Notes: generated by a model from the sequence alone, not told the origin. Shown: positions 9,128-18,563, counted from the first letter of the stretch. The stretch: 64,000 nucleotides of DNA from Methylobacterium nonmethylotrophicum (GCF_004745635.1 NZ_SRLB01000017.1:1-64000); one strand, 5' to 3'. Numbers and translations are program-made.

Positions 9128-10510
9128 CTATTCGGCGGCCTCGATCCGCGGGCGCTCGTGCTGCCGGCGCTCGCGCTTGACGAGATCGGCGGTCAGGAAC
9201 GCCACCTCGAGCGCCTGCTCGGCGTTGAGGCGCGGGTCGCAATAGGTGTGGTAGCGGTCGTGCAGGTCCTCGGCCGTCAGGGCCCGGGCGCCGCCGGTGC
9301 ACTCGGTGACGTTCTTGCCCGTCATCTCGAGGTGGATGCCGCCGGCATGGGTCCCTTCCGCCTGGTGGATGTCGAAGAAGCCCTGGATCTCCTTCATCAC
9401 CCGCTCGAACGGCCGGGTCTTGTAGCCGCTCGCCGTCACGGTGTTGCCGTGCATCGGGTCGCAGGACCACACGACAGTCCGGCCCTCGCGCTCCACCGCC
9501 CGGATCAGCCCGGGCAGGTGCTCGCCGACCTTGTCGGCGCCGAAGCGGCAGATCAGGGTCAGGCGGCCGGCCTCGTTCGTCGGGTTCAGCAGGTCCACGA
9601 GCCGGATCAGGTCGTCGGCCTTGAGCGACGGGCCGCACTTGAGCCCGATCGGGTTCCTGATGCCGCGGGCGAACTCGACATGGGCATGGTCGGCCTGCCG
9701 GGTGCGGTCGCCGATCCACAGCATGTGGCCCGAGGTGGCGTACCAGTCGCCGCTCGTCGAATCGACCCGGGTCAGGGCCTCCTCGTAGCCGAGCAGCAGC
9801 GCCTCGTGGCTGGTATAGAAGTCGGTCTGGCGCACCTCCTGGTGCGTCTCCGGGTTGATGCCGATCGCCCGCATGAAGTCGAGGGTCTCGGTCATGCGTT
9901 GCGCCAGGTCGGCATAGGCCGAGGACTGGGGCGAGTCCTTGACGAAGCCGAGCATCCAGCGATGCGCGTTCTCGAGGTTGGCATAGCCGCCGGTCGCGAA
10001 GGCGCGCAGCAGGTTGAGCGTCGCGGCCGACTGGCGGTAGGCCTCGGCCTGCCGGCGCGGGTCGGGCACGCGCTCGGCCTCCGTGAAGCCGATGCCGTTG
10101 ACGATGTCGCCGCGGTAGCTCGGCAGCGAGACGCCGTCCACGATCTCGACCGGCGAGGAGCGCGGCTTGGCGAACTGACCGGCGATGCGGCCGACCTTCA
10201 CCACCGGCGAACCGCCCGCGAAGGTCAGCACCAGCGCCATCTGCAGGAAGACGCGGAAGAAGTCGCGGATGTTGTCGGCGGAATGCTCGTCGAAGCTCTC
10301 GGCGCAGTCGCCGCCCTGGAGCAGGAACGCCTCGCCGGCCGCGACCTTGGCGAGCCCCTGCTTCAGCTTGCGCGCCTCGCCTGCAAAAACCAGCGGAGGA
10401 AAGCTCGCGAGCTGCCGCTCCACCGCGGCCAGGGCCGCGGCATCCGGATAGTCCGGAACCTGCTGAATCGGCAGCCGCCGCCAGCTCGTGGGGGTCCAAC
10501 GCTCGCTCAT
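9128..10510 (-). CDS. Class II 3-deoxy-7-phosphoheptulonate (DAHP) synthase
   Basis: 460 residues. This is the first enzyme of the shikimate pathway, condensing phosphoenolpyruvate and erythrose 4-phosphate. Class II (plant/mycobacterial type) hallmarks are all present: [11 protein letters not shown] near residue 65-75 with the metal-binding Cys, [19 protein letters not shown] and [18 protein letters not shown]. The length is normal for the class. The start at 10510 has GAGGAGAGG upstream; a Met six codons earlier lacks support. No aro neighbours are present, as is usual in alphaproteobacteria. Feedback control cannot be judged from sequence. Confidence 0.96.
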   Translation of the reverse strand: MSERWTPTSWRRLPIQQVPDYPDAAALAAVERQLASFPPLVFAGEARKLKQGLAKVAAGEAFLLQGGDCAESFDEHSADNIRDFFRVFLQMALVLTFAGGSPVVKVGRIAGQFAKPRSSPVEIVDGVSLPSYRGDIVNGIGFTEAERVPDPRRQAEAYRQSAATLNLLRAFATGGYANLENAHRWMLGFVKDSPQSSAYADLAQRMTETLDFMRAIGINPETHQEVRQTDFYTSHEALLLGYEEALTRVDSTSGDWYATSGHMLWIGDRTRQADHAHVEFARGIRNPIGLKCGPSLKADDLIRLVDLLNPTNEAGRLTLICRFGADKVGEHLPGLIRAVEREGRTVVWSCDPMHGNTVTASGYKTRPFERVMKEIQGFFDIHQAEGTHAGGIHLEMTGKNVTECTGGARALTAEDLHDRYHTYCDPRLNAEQALEVAFLTADLVKRERRQHERPRIEAAE

Positions 10511-10863
10511 CGTCCTCTCCTCGCGCACCTCTTCGATAACCGGTCAGGTCGGTCGCGGAAGCCGGGCTTATAGGGTGGTTTGGCCCGCGGCGCGAGGGGC
10601 GTCCCGCTGCGCCGGGCCCGACCTTCGGGCATGCCGCACGCGCTGGCCCGTCCGCACCCGAGGCTGGACCTCTGCTTCCACCTATGACAGTATTCGCGCC
10701 AAGCCTGCGCGGGGATATTGATATTTATCAAAGCAGAGGGTTTTCTGCATTGAAGCGGGCTGTTCGCTCTCCGGTCGTTCGAGGCGGGTCATGATGCGAA
10801 ACCATGGCTGTAGGCTGGAGACGGGGCCCGGCCGGCGCTCCGCCATGGGTTGAGGGTCCGGCG
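10511..10863. promoter_or_regulatory. Divergent promoter region between DAHP synthase and adenylate cyclase
   Basis: About 350 bases between divergent genes. An A/T-rich core (GGGGATATTGATATTTATCAAAG at ~10711-10733) stands out from the GC-rich flanks and probably carries the cyclase promoter. On the minus strand a TATAAG-like element near 10567-10572 could serve the DAHP synthase gene. No clear attenuator was seen. Confidence 0.35.
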
Positions 10864-12615
10864 ATGGAGCGCCGCCTCGCCGCCATCCTGGTCGCCGACG
10901 TCGTCGGCTACACGAGGCTCAGCGAGGCGGCGGAGGAGGAGACCCACCGCCGCCTGAAGGCGCTGCGCACCGGCATCATCGATCCGCGGGTCGCGGGATG
11001 CGGCGGCCGAATCGTCAAGAATACCGGCGACGGCTTCATCGCCACCTTCGCGCAGGCCGCCGCGGCCGCCGATTGCGCGCTCGCCCTGCAGCGCGGGATC
11101 GCCCGGGCGACCGAGGGCGAGCCCGAGGCCTCGCGCCTCGCCTTCCGGATGGGCCTCAACCTCGCGGAGGTCATCGTCGAGGACGGCGACGTGTTCGGCG
11201 ACGGGGTCAACGTGGCGGCCCGGCTCCAGGCCTATGCCGAAGCGGGCGACGTGATCGTGTCCGAGGCGGTCTTCTCGGAGGCGAGCGCCGAGGCGACGTC
11301 GCGGGCGATCGATCTCGGGCCGCTTCCCTTGCGCAACCACGCCCGGCCGGTGCGGGTCTTCGCCCTGCGGCCCCTGGCCGGCGCGGCGCGCACCGGCGAG
11401 ACCGCGCCCGGGGCCGAGGCGCGCGCCTCGATCGCGGTGCTGCCGTTCCGGACCGGCGAGCCGGACCCGGACACCCTGAGGGATACCCTGGCGGACGGCT
11501 TCACCGACTGGATCGTCCGGGCGCTGTCGTCGCTGCGCGACCTGTTCGTGATCTCCCGCGGCTCGACCCTGGCCTATCGCCGCCGGCGCCCCGACCCGGC
11601 GGCCTTCGGCCGCCGCCTCGGGGTGCGCTACGTCATGGATGGGGCGATCCAGCGCGACGGCGGCCGGCTGCGGGTCTGCACCGCGCTGATCGAGTGCGGG
11701 ACCGGCGCGGTGGTCAGCGCCGACCATTACGAGGGCGTGATCGACCAGGTCTTCGCCCTTCAGGACACCATCGCCCTCAAGCTGATCCGCACCATCGCCC
11801 CGCACGTGCGCGAGCGCGAATTGCAGCGGGCCCTGCGCAAGCACCCCGCGAGCCTGACGAGCTACGACCTGCTGCTCCAGGCCCTCGACCAGCTGACCCG
11901 GATGGATGCCGAGAGCTTCGCCCGCGCCGGCGGCCTGCTGCAGCAGGCGATCGCCCTCGACCCGTCCTACGCGCCGCCCTTCGCCTACGCGGCCTGGTGG
12001 CACGTCCTCCGGGTCGGCGAGATGGGCTCGCCCGATCCCGACGGCGACGGGCGCGCCGCCGCCGACCGGGCCCGCGCGGCGGTCGAGCGCGACGGCAACG
12101 ACCCCCTGGCGCTCGCGATCTACGGCCACGTCCAGGCCTACCTCCTGCGCGATCGGATCACGGCGCGGCGCTTCCTCGACCGGGCGATCGAGGCCGGCCC
12201 GAGCGTCGCCATGGCCTGGACGATGAGCAGCGCCGCCCACGGCTTCTCCGGCGACGGAAGGCTGGCGATCGCGCATGCCGCGACCGGGCAGCGCCTGGCG
12301 CCGAGCGACCCCTACACCTTCTGGCACGAGGGCCTGCTCGCCCAGGCCCACTACATCGCGGGCGATCACGACGAGGCCGCCGCCTGGGCGCTCAGCGCCG
12401 TCGCCCGCAACCGCGCCATTCGCTTCACCCTGCGCATCCTCGCGGCGAGCCTCGCCGCGGCGGGCCGTGCGGCCGAGGCCCGCGAGGCGGCGGCGGAGCT
12501 GATGCGGCTGCAGCCGGATTTCCGGCTCGCCTCTTACGCGCCGCGCTGCCCTTTCGCGCCCCCGGTCCTGGCGCGCTGGCTCGGGCACCTGCGGATGGCG
12601 GGGCTGCCGGACTGA
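10864..12615 (+). CDS. Class III adenylate/guanylate cyclase with TolB-like and TPR regions
   Basis: About 583 residues from ATG 10864 (GAGGG upstream); a Met 20 codons earlier is possible. The cyclase homology domain occupies ~1-165: LAAILVADVVGYTRLS and IVKNTGDGFIATF supply the two metal-binding Asp positions, and FGDGVNVAARLQ fits the dimer interface. A TolB-like block follows (SIAVLPFRTG, ~195-330, with RYVMDGAIQRDGGRLRV), then helical repeats of TPR type to the end. This soluble three-part form is common and multiply present in methylobacteria and rhizobia. It would make cAMP, with the C-terminal part sensing proteins or ligands. It is followed at 111 bases by the PAP2-like gene. Confidence 0.9.
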   Translation: MERRLAAILVADVVGYTRLSEAAEEETHRRLKALRTGIIDPRVAGCGGRIVKNTGDGFIATFAQAAAAADCALALQRGIARATEGEPEASRLAFRMGLNLAEVIVEDGDVFGDGVNVAARLQAYAEAGDVIVSEAVFSEASAEATSRAIDLGPLPLRNHARPVRVFALRPLAGAARTGETAPGAEARASIAVLPFRTGEPDPDTLRDTLADGFTDWIVRALSSLRDLFVISRGSTLAYRRRRPDPAAFGRRLGVRYVMDGAIQRDGGRLRVCTALIECGTGAVVSADHYEGVIDQVFALQDTIALKLIRTIAPHVRERELQRALRKHPASLTSYDLLLQALDQLTRMDAESFARAGGLLQQAIALDPSYAPPFAYAAWWHVLRVGEMGSPDPDGDGRAAADRARAAVERDGNDPLALAIYGHVQAYLLRDRITARRFLDRAIEAGPSVAMAWTMSSAAHGFSGDGRLAIAHAATGQRLAPSDPYTFWHEGLLAQAHYIAGDHDEAAAWALSAVARNRAIRFTLRILAASLAAAGRAAEAREAAAELMRLQPDFRLASYAPRCPFAPPVLARWLGHLRMAGLPD

Positions 12616-12726
12616 GCGGGATCGCCGGATACGCCTTTCGGGGCGGGCCTGCGCTCCGAAATCGGGTCTGGCCGCGAGGCGGGAGCGCGCCGACATCCTC
12701 GCGTGGCGCGCCGGGGGAGGTGAGCG

Positions 12727-13764
12727 ATGACCGGCAACACGGGCAACACCGGCAATACGGGAAATACCGGGAACACGGGGAATACCGGCAATGCCGGCAT
12801 CAACGGCGATGCCGGCGGCGGCTGGTTCGTGCCCGACCGGGCCGACTTCCCGTTCTCCCTGGAGGTGACGCAGGACGAGATCGAGATCGGCACCCTGCGG
12901 CGCCCGGTCTTCATCCGCGACGAGACCCCGGCGGGTGCGACGCGCAAGAGGATCGCCTTCCGCAGCGCCGACGCGCCGACCGGGCGCCCGCTCGCCTTCG
13001 AGAACCGCGCCTGGGCCGGGCGCTGGTACGCCTACCGGGTGCTGCGGGAGTTCGCCGCCACTCCTTGGGACACCGACGGCCTCAACGACGCCCTGGCGCA
13101 GATCCTCCTCGACCTGCGCGGCCCGGCGGGCGGCCCGACCGGCCAGGAACTCGAACTCGAGACCCTCGTCGTGCTGGCCCGCGACGAGCGCGCCTCGGCC
13201 ATGGCCGAGATCCTGGCCCAGGACGTCGAGTTCATCACCGCCTTCATGGAGGCCCTGTCGATGACGCCGGGCTCCCATCCCCGGACCTACCGGGTGCTGC
13301 ACGCCGCGAGCCTCGTCGGCTCCTTCGCGGCCCTGCGCTTCAAGGAGGCCTTCGACCGGCCGCGCCCCTCCTTCCTCTGCCCGGCCCTCATGCCGCCGGT
13401 GCCGGTGCCGGGGCACGCCTCCTTCCCGAGCGGCCACGCCACCCAGTCGCGCCTGATGGCGCGCTGCGTCGCCTTCGCGTTGCGCCTCTCCGGCCTGCCC
13501 CATGCCGAGCGCCGCCCGGTCAACGAGACCCTGAAGGCGCTCGCCCGGCGCGTCGCCCGCAACCGCGAGATCGCCGGGCTGCATTATCCCAGCGACTCGG
13601 TCGCCGGCCGCCGGCTCGCGAACGCCGTGTTCGAGACCCTGGCGCGGCATTCCGGCGACGGCCTGAGCCGCCGGCACTACGCCCTGCCGGCCTTCGGCGA
13701 CGCGGTGATCAAGGCCGCCCGGGAGTTCAACCCGGACCTGGTCCTGCCGCCGGAGACGCCGTGA
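12727..13764 (+). CDS. PAP2/vanadium haloperoxidase-like protein with GNT collagen-like N terminus
   Basis: 345 residues. The acid-phosphatase/vanadium-haloperoxidase signature is complete: KEAFDRPRP (~206-214), SFPSGHAT (~232-239) and RNREIAGLHYPSD (~278-290). Other PAP2 proteins have several membrane helices, but this one looks largely soluble, like haloperoxidases. The first ~22 residues are a run of Thr-Gly-Asn units, i.e. a Gly-Asn-Thr triplet repeated like collagen Gly-X-Y; the DNA is a matching 9-base repeat (12730-12795). No signal peptide is visible. GGGGGAGG lies upstream of the ATG. The stop is 14 bases before the next gene, so the two are probably co-transcribed. Confidence 0.85.
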   Translation: MTGNTGNTGNTGNTGNTGNTGNAGINGDAGGGWFVPDRADFPFSLEVTQDEIEIGTLRRPVFIRDETPAGATRKRIAFRSADAPTGRPLAFENRAWAGRWYAYRVLREFAATPWDTDGLNDALAQILLDLRGPAGGPTGQELELETLVVLARDERASAMAEILAQDVEFITAFMEALSMTPGSHPRTYRVLHAASLVGSFAALRFKEAFDRPRPSFLCPALMPPVPVPGHASFPSGHATQSRLMARCVAFALRLSGLPHAERRPVNETLKALARRVARNREIAGLHYPSDSVAGRRLANAVFETLARHSGDGLSRRHYALPAFGDAVIKAAREFNPDLVLPPETP

Positions 13765-13778
13765 GGGGGGAGGGCGCG

Positions 13779-14798
13779 ATGACGGGTGAGCCGCAGGAGC
13801 GCGAGACGCAGAGCGCGACGGAGACAGGTGCCACCGAGATCCTGGCCGGGGGCCTCGCCCTCCGGCTCCACCCGCTGCCGCCGGCCGATCTCGACCTGGC
13901 GCGGACCGATGCGCGGACCCTCGCCCGCTACGGCCTGCCCGTCCCGCGGCCCGGGGACGGTCCGGCGGCGTCGGCCTTCCGCCGTGCGATCCTGGAACCG
14001 CCGCCGGACCGCCCGTTGCGCCTCGTGCCGGCTTTGCCGCGGGCGAGCGTCGCCCCGCGGTTGAGGGCCTTCACCCACGCCGCGGTGCCGGTGCGCCGGA
14101 GCGCCAACTGGGCGGGCGGCACGCTCACCGCCGGCCATGGCCGCAGCTTCGTCGGCGTGATGGCGCGCTGGCGCGTGCCGGCGGTCACGGGCGGGGGCCC
14201 GCCGGCCCGCGCCTCGACCTGGATCGGCCTCGACGGGCAGGGCTTCTACCGCAACGCCAGCCTGCCGCAGATCGGCACGCTGCAGACCTGGGACGGCCAG
14301 CGCGCCCGCTATGAAACCTGGGTCCAGTGGTGGGCCCGCGGCGAGGCCAATGCCCCCCTTCCCCTCGGCCTCGCCGTGGCGCCGGGCGACGCGGTGAGCG
14401 CGATCGTGACGCTCCTCGACCCCGCGACGGTGCGCTTCAACCTGAAGAACGAGACCACCGGCACGCTGCTCCAGCCCTTCGACGTCGCGGCGCCCGGGGG
14501 GCGGCATGTCTCCGGCGCGAGCGCGGAGTGGATCCTGGAACGCCCGAGCCCGCCGGGCGCCGATGGCTGGCACCCCTATCCCCTGGCAGCCCTGGCGCCG
14601 TTCCCGTTCACCGCCTGCCTCGCCCAGTCCCGGGCGCCGGGCGAGACGGCCCTGACCGAGCACGACCTCGCCCGGGCGAGCCTGGTCCGCATGATCGCCC
14701 TCGGGACCCGGCCGGCCCGCGCCCGCACGATCGCGTACCCGGCCCGGGTGAAGGGCGATCCACGGGCCCTGCGGATGAGCGTCGGGTCGCCGTTCTGA
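13779..14798 (+). CDS. G1 (eqolisin) glutamic peptidase-like protein
   Basis: 339 residues from ATG 13779 with a strong GGGGGGAGGG site. Residues ~108-255 follow the eqolisin pattern: SANWAGG (109-114), ASTWIGLDGQG (145-155), LPQIGTLQTW with the candidate catalytic Gln164, ARYETWVQWWA (176-186), GDAVSAIV, and SAEWILE with the candidate catalytic Glu250. Fungal G1 enzymes use exactly this Gln-Glu pair and act at acid pH. No clear signal peptide is seen; ~107 leading residues could be a propeptide. It lies directly behind the PAP2-like gene. The overlapping long frame from 10998 is a composition artefact. Confidence 0.75.
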   Translation: MTGEPQERETQSATETGATEILAGGLALRLHPLPPADLDLARTDARTLARYGLPVPRPGDGPAASAFRRAILEPPPDRPLRLVPALPRASVAPRLRAFTHAAVPVRRSANWAGGTLTAGHGRSFVGVMARWRVPAVTGGGPPARASTWIGLDGQGFYRNASLPQIGTLQTWDGQRARYETWVQWWARGEANAPLPLGLAVAPGDAVSAIVTLLDPATVRFNLKNETTGTLLQPFDVAAPGGRHVSGASAEWILERPSPPGADGWHPYPLAALAPFPFTACLAQSRAPGETALTEHDLARASLVRMIALGTRPARARTIAYPARVKGDPRALRMSVGSPF

Positions 14799-15374
14799 GA
14801 GCCATCCCGCCGGCCGCAGACGGCCGCCAGTTGGGCGGACAGAAAGATAAAAAAACAAGATGGGCAGAGCTACGTCATCGACGCCACGGGACACGCCGCT
14901 GCCGATCTGTCTGCGGCGACGCATCTCCAACCCACACCCTCATCCTGAGGTGGCCGGCGATCTTCGATCGTGGGCGATCTCCGATCGCCGGCACCTCTGG
15001 ATGAGGTTCGAGGATCGGAGGTCCGTGACCCCGGTCGATCGCAGTGTCGTGGACTGTGGATCGACGCGCACGGTCCACGACGATGGGTGGATCGCGCCGC
15101 CCGGTCCGGGAGCGGCCCTGGACGTGATCGAGGCCGCGTTCCTCCTCGCGGTGCCGGTGCGCCGGCTCGCAGGCCCGGCGCACCGTGATCGCCCCGGCGA
15201 GCAACGGCCGCGTGACCTGACGTCCCGCGCGGATGCCGCTGTTCCGCCGCCTTCGCCCCCCGGATATTTCTACATGTAACCGCGACTTCGCCATCCTGGT
15301 CGGATGCCGGATCTTGCGGCAGGCGGTGATCTGCGCTCTCTGTTCGAGGGCCGCCGTGCTCGATGAGGCATCCG
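14799..15374. other. Intergenic region with palindromic repeats, no gene seen
   Basis: About 575 bases without a supported gene. It holds the REP-like element at 14938-15006 and a second dyad (GTCGTGGAC at 15046-15054, GTCCACGAC at 15073-15081). The part around 14845-14860 has an A-rich run (AAAGATAAAAAAAC), possibly the end of the preceding transcript. Confidence 0.5.
14938..15006. repeat. REP-like palindromic element, CCTCATCC family
   Basis: The arms of 24-25 bases begin CCTCATCC(T/A)GAGGTG and continue into CCGGCGATC, with one mismatch and one bulge between them. The element resembles those at 29013-29092 and 38659-38721, which share the CATCCTG/CAGGATG ends. It is extragenic, between two plus-strand genes. 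Confidence 0.65.
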
Positions 15375-15767
15375 ATGACTCGACATGTCCGCGTCGCTGC
15401 CTTGCTCTCGGGCGGACTCGTCGGCCTGGCCTCGACCGCCGGCACCGCGCCGCCGCTGGCGGCGGACGGCAAGCCGCCGGCCTACGCGATCGTGGAACTC
15501 GACGTGCGGCAGCCGCAGGAATTCGCGCGCGAGTTCTTCCCCCGCGCGGCGGAGGTGTTCGCGAAGGCGGGCGGAACCTTCCTGGCGCGGCCCGGCGCCC
15601 CCACCGCCGTCGACGGCGCTCCGCCCGGCCGGGTCGCGGTCATCCGGTTCGAGACGCGCGAGATCGCGGTCGCGACCTTCGCGTCGGACGCCTACCGCGA
15701 GGCGCGCAAGATCGGCGACCGTTACGCCGATTTCCGCATCTTCATCGTCGAGGGTCAGGCGCCCTGA
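15375..15767 (+). CDS. DUF1330 domain protein, exported
   Basis: About 130 residues. The N terminus is a signal peptide (MTRHVRVAALLSGGLVGLASTAGTA). The mature part has the DUF1330 dimeric alpha-beta-barrel features: AYAIVELDVRQPQEFAREF, a central Gly-rich strand with FLARPG, and VAVIRFETREIAVATFASDAYREAR. The start at 15375 has GAGG six bases upstream; an in-frame ATG at 15363 is the alternative. DUF1330 proteins have no settled function. It is monocistronic, with a small hairpin (CAGGCC, GGA, GGCCTG) at 15778-15792 behind it. Confidence 0.82.
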   Translation: MTRHVRVAALLSGGLVGLASTAGTAPPLAADGKPPAYAIVELDVRQPQEFAREFFPRAAEVFAKAGGTFLARPGAPTAVDGAPPGRVAVIRFETREIAVATFASDAYREARKIGDRYADFRIFIVEGQAP

Positions 15768-16148
15768 CACGCGACCGCAGGCCGGAGGCCTGAGCCCCGA
15801 CGATCCGGCCCACCGTCACGCCGGTCGCGCCCCGATCTTGGCTGGCCCCTGCTTCGCCGCCTTGACCCGCGAGACCCGCCGGCATCGGGCGCCGCTTGGC
15901 CTGCCCGGGTCCTCCGAGCAATAGACCCTGCCGCCGACGGCCGGACGCACGGGTCTGGCCCCCGGCAGGATTTTCTCCGCGAACCGATGTGACATGCCGC
16001 GCGATGCGGCTTAGAGGCAATCGCCAGAAGGCCGCCGCCCGCACCCCGGTGCGGGCGCGTCCCCGTTCTTTGTCATGCCGGGCCGCTCGCGCCCGCCCTC
16101 GAAGGATTCGTCCATGACCCCGACCCGCATCCCGGGAGCCGCCGCCCG
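15768..16148. other. Intergenic region, no gene seen
   Basis: About 380 bases. Apart from the hairpin directly after the DUF1330 gene I see only ordinary GC-rich sequence. The A/T-richer stretch TTTTCTCCGCGAACCGATGTGAC near 15971-15993 may contain the promoter of the inositol-monophosphatase gene. Confidence 0.4.
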
Positions 16149-16943
16149 ATGATCGTCTCCCCCCTGATGACCGTGATGGTCGACGCGGTGCGCAAGGCGG
16201 CGCGCGGCCTCAAGCGCGACTTCGGCGAGATCGAGAACCTGCAGGTCTCCCGCAAGGGGCCGGGCGACTTCGTCTCCGCCGCCGACCGCAAGGCCGAGGC
16301 GACCTTGCGCGAGGCGCTGATGAAGGCGCGGCCGGGCTATGGCCTGGTGATGGAGGAGAGCGGGACCATCGAGGGCCAGGACAAGACCCATACCTGGCAC
16401 GTCGACCCCCTCGACGGCACCACCAACTTCCTGCACGGCGTGCCGCATTTCTGCATCTCGGTCGGGCTCGAGCGCGAGGGCACGATCGTCGCCGCGGTGA
16501 TCTACGAGCCGATCAAGGACGAGCTCTACATCGCCGAGCGCGGCAAGGGCGCCTTCCTCAACAACAAGCGCCTGCGGGTCGCCGGGCGGCAGGATCTCGC
16601 CGACAGCCTGGCGCTCTACGGCTCGCCTTATCTCGGCCGCGGCAGCCATCCGCGCCTGCTCAAGGAACTCGCCGCCGTGATGGCGGTGACCGGCGGCGTG
16701 CGCCAGACCGGCTCGGCCGCCCTCGACCTCGCGGCAGTCGCCTGCGGCCGGGCCGACCTGTACTGGGAGCGCGACATCCAGACCTGGGACATGGCCGCGG
16801 GCCTGCTCCTGGTGCGCGAGGCCGGGGGCTTCGCCAGCAGCGCCGACGGCGGCGCCGACCCGATGACCGCCCGCTCGGTCGCCTGCGGCAACGAGGTCCT
16901 GCACCGCGAGCTCGTCGCCATCCTGCGCAAGGTCGGCGGCTGA
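16149..16943 (+). CDS. Inositol monophosphatase family protein (SuhB-like)
   Basis: 264 residues, the usual length for the family. The metal-dependent phosphatase motifs are intact: VMEESG (~69-74), the DPLDGTTNFLHGVPHF signature (~88-103) and the C-terminal IQTWDMAAGLLLVREAGG. It hydrolyses inositol phosphates or related sugar phosphates with Mg2+ and is cytoplasmic. In bacteria related SuhB proteins also act in transcription antitermination, which cannot be decided here. It is followed by apt after 88 bases. Confidence 0.92.
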   Translation: MIVSPLMTVMVDAVRKAARGLKRDFGEIENLQVSRKGPGDFVSAADRKAEATLREALMKARPGYGLVMEESGTIEGQDKTHTWHVDPLDGTTNFLHGVPHFCISVGLEREGTIVAAVIYEPIKDELYIAERGKGAFLNNKRLRVAGRQDLADSLALYGSPYLGRGSHPRLLKELAAVMAVTGGVRQTGSAALDLAAVACGRADLYWERDIQTWDMAAGLLLVREAGGFASSADGGADPMTARSVACGNEVLHRELVAILRKVGG

Positions 16944-17031
16944 CGGCGCCGCAAGGCCCCCAGGGTCGGCCCTCCGGCCGGCCCCCGATCTGGTCTAAAG
17001 TCCCCGCTCACGCATCACCGGAAGGCCCCGC

Positions 17032-17577
17032 ATGGACCCGCGCACCCTGTCCGCGCTCAAGGACGCGATCCGCTCGATCCCGGACTACCCGAAGCCCGGC
17101 ATCGTCTTCCGCGACATCACCACGCTGCTCGGCGACGCCCGCGCCTTCCGGCGCGCGGTGGACGAGCTGGTCCACCCCTTCGCGGGGGGCCGGATCGACC
17201 AGGTCGCCGGCATCGAGGCGCGGGGCTTCATCCTCGGCGGCGCCATCGCCCACCAGCTCTCCTCGGGCTTCGTGCCGATCCGCAAGAAGGGCAAGCTGCC
17301 CCACACCACGGTCTCGATCGCCTACGCGCTCGAATACGGCACCGACGAGATGGAGATCCATTCCGACGCGGTGCGGCCCGGCGACCGGGTGATCCTCGTC
17401 GACGACCTGATCGCCACCGGCGGCACCGCCACCGCGGCGGTGAACCTCCTGCGCCAGATCGGCGCCGAGGTGGTGGCGGCCTGCTTCGTCATCGACCTGC
17501 CGGAACTCGGCGGCGCCGACCGCCTGCGCGCCCTCGACCTGCCGGTGCGCACCCTGATCGAGTTCGAGGGGCACTGA
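17032..17577 (+). CDS. apt: Adenine phosphoribosyltransferase
   Basis: 181 residues. Adenine salvage: adenine + PRPP gives AMP + pyrophosphate. Family blocks: [20 protein letters not shown] (~15-34), [15 protein letters not shown] (~61-75), the basic RKKGKLP loop and the PRPP-binding [18 protein letters not shown] (~122-139). Length and order are standard. A palindromic terminator follows directly, shared with the convergent purQ gene, so two purine genes meet here. Confidence 0.96.
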   Translation: MDPRTLSALKDAIRSIPDYPKPGIVFRDITTLLGDARAFRRAVDELVHPFAGGRIDQVAGIEARGFILGGAIAHQLSSGFVPIRKKGKLPHTTVSIAYALEYGTDEMEIHSDAVRPGDRVILVDDLIATGGTATAAVNLLRQIGAEVVAACFVIDLPELGGADRLRALDLPVRTLIEFEGH

Positions 17578-17584
17578 CGAGAAA

Positions 17585-17606
17585 GGCGGGCCCGTCAAGG
17601 CCCGCC
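17585..17606. terminator. Bidirectional terminator between apt and purQ
   Basis: Arms GGCGGGCC (17585-17592) and GGCCCGCC (17599-17606) with a six-base loop, between the stops of the convergent apt and purQ genes. On the minus strand the stem is followed by TTTCTC. Confidence 0.75.
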
Positions 17607-17637
17607 CTCTCATGTGTCCGTCCCGGACCGTGACGGC

Positions 17638-18324
17638 TCAGGCGGCCTTGGCCAGGCTCTCGAACAGGCCGCGCCCGTCGGTGCCGCCGACCAGGCCCTC
17701 GACGAAATTCTCCGGATGCGGCATCAGCCCGAGCACGTTGCGGGTCTCGGAGTAGATGCCGGCGATGGAGTTGAGCGAGCCGTTGCGGTTGGCCGCGACG
17801 GTGAGCTGCCCGGCCTCGTCGCAGTAGCGGAACGCCACCCGGCCCTCGCCCTCGATCCGCGCGAGCGTGTCGGGATCGGCGAAGTAGTTGCCCTCGCCAT
17901 GGGCGACGCAGACGTCGATCACCTGGTGCTGGCCGTAGGCCCGCGTGAAGGCGGTGTCCGTGCGCTCGACCCGAAGGGTCTGGCGATGGCAGATGAAGCG
18001 GCGGTTGACGTTGCGCATCAGCACGCCCGGCAGCAGGCCGGATTCGCACAGGATCTGGAAGCCGTTGCAGATCCCGAGCACCAGGCCGCCGCGGGCGGCG
18101 TGGGCCCGCACCGCATCCATGGCGTGCGCGCGGCCCGCGATGGCGCCGCAGCGCAGGTAGTCGCCGTACGAGAAGCCGCCGGGCAGGACCGCGAGGTCGG
18201 TGCCGGCGGGAAGCGCGGTCTCGGTGTGCCAGACCGAGGTGACCTCGGCGCCGGACAGCCGCAGCGCGCGGGCGACGTCGGCGTCGCGGTTCGAGCCCGG
18301 GAAGACGACGATGGCGGCCTTCAT
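17638..18324 (-). CDS. purQ: Phosphoribosylformylglycinamidine synthase, glutaminase subunit PurQ
   Basis: 228 residues, a class I glutamine amidotransferase that feeds ammonia to PurL in step four of purine synthesis. Motifs: VVFPGSNRDAD near the start, VLPGGFSYGDYLR, the nucleophile in LVLGICNGFQIL (Cys ~86), CVAHGEGNYF, and the C-terminal His/Glu in LMPHPENFVE. Its ATG overlaps the stop of purS by four bases (ATGA), so the two are translated together. The purL gene is not in the window. Confidence 0.97.
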   Translation of the reverse strand: MKAAIVVFPGSNRDADVARALRLSGAEVTSVWHTETALPAGTDLAVLPGGFSYGDYLRCGAIAGRAHAMDAVRAHAARGGLVLGICNGFQILCESGLLPGVLMRNVNRRFICHRQTLRVERTDTAFTRAYGQHQVIDVCVAHGEGNYFADPDTLARIEGEGRVAFRYCDEAGQLTVAANRNGSLNSIAGIYSETRNVLGLMPHPENFVEGLVGGTDGRGLFESLAKAA

Positions 18325-18563
18325 CGGGCGATCTCGACGCGGTAGTTCTCGACCACGGTGTTGGCGAGCAGCCGGTCGCAGGCCGCCTTCACGGTGGCCT
18401 CCGCGGCGGCCTCGTCGGCAGCCTCGACGTCGACCTCGAAGAACTTGCCCTGGCGCACCCCGGCGATGCCGGCGATGCCGAGCGAGCGCAGCGCCCCTTC
18501 GATCGCCTTGCCCTGGGGGTCGAGGACGCCGGTCTTCAGGGTGACGGTGACGCGCGCTTTCAT
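18321..18563 (-). CDS. purS: Phosphoribosylformylglycinamidine synthase subunit PurS
   Basis: 80 residues, standard for PurS, the small subunit that bridges PurQ and PurL in the three-part FGAM synthase. It begins MKARVTVTLKTGVLDPQGKAI and contains the typical RQGKFFEVDVEAADEAAAE block. It overlaps purQ by four bases. The upstream 200 bases are shared with the divergent luxR-type gene. Confidence 0.95.
   Translation of the reverse strand: MKARVTVTLKTGVLDPQGKAIEGALRSLGIAGIAGVRQGKFFEVDVEAADEAAAEATVKAACDRLLANTVVENYRVEIAR

Noticed and set aside
10998-14798. A 1266-codon open frame spanning the cyclase, PAP2 and G1 genes
   Set aside because: Only its last 339 codons (from 13779) look like a protein. 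The rest is the shifted frame of the cyclase and PAP2 genes, open because of GC-rich codon bias.
17614-18345. Plus-strand frame over purQ
   Set aside because: Shadow of purQ/purS, no ribosome site and no domain.
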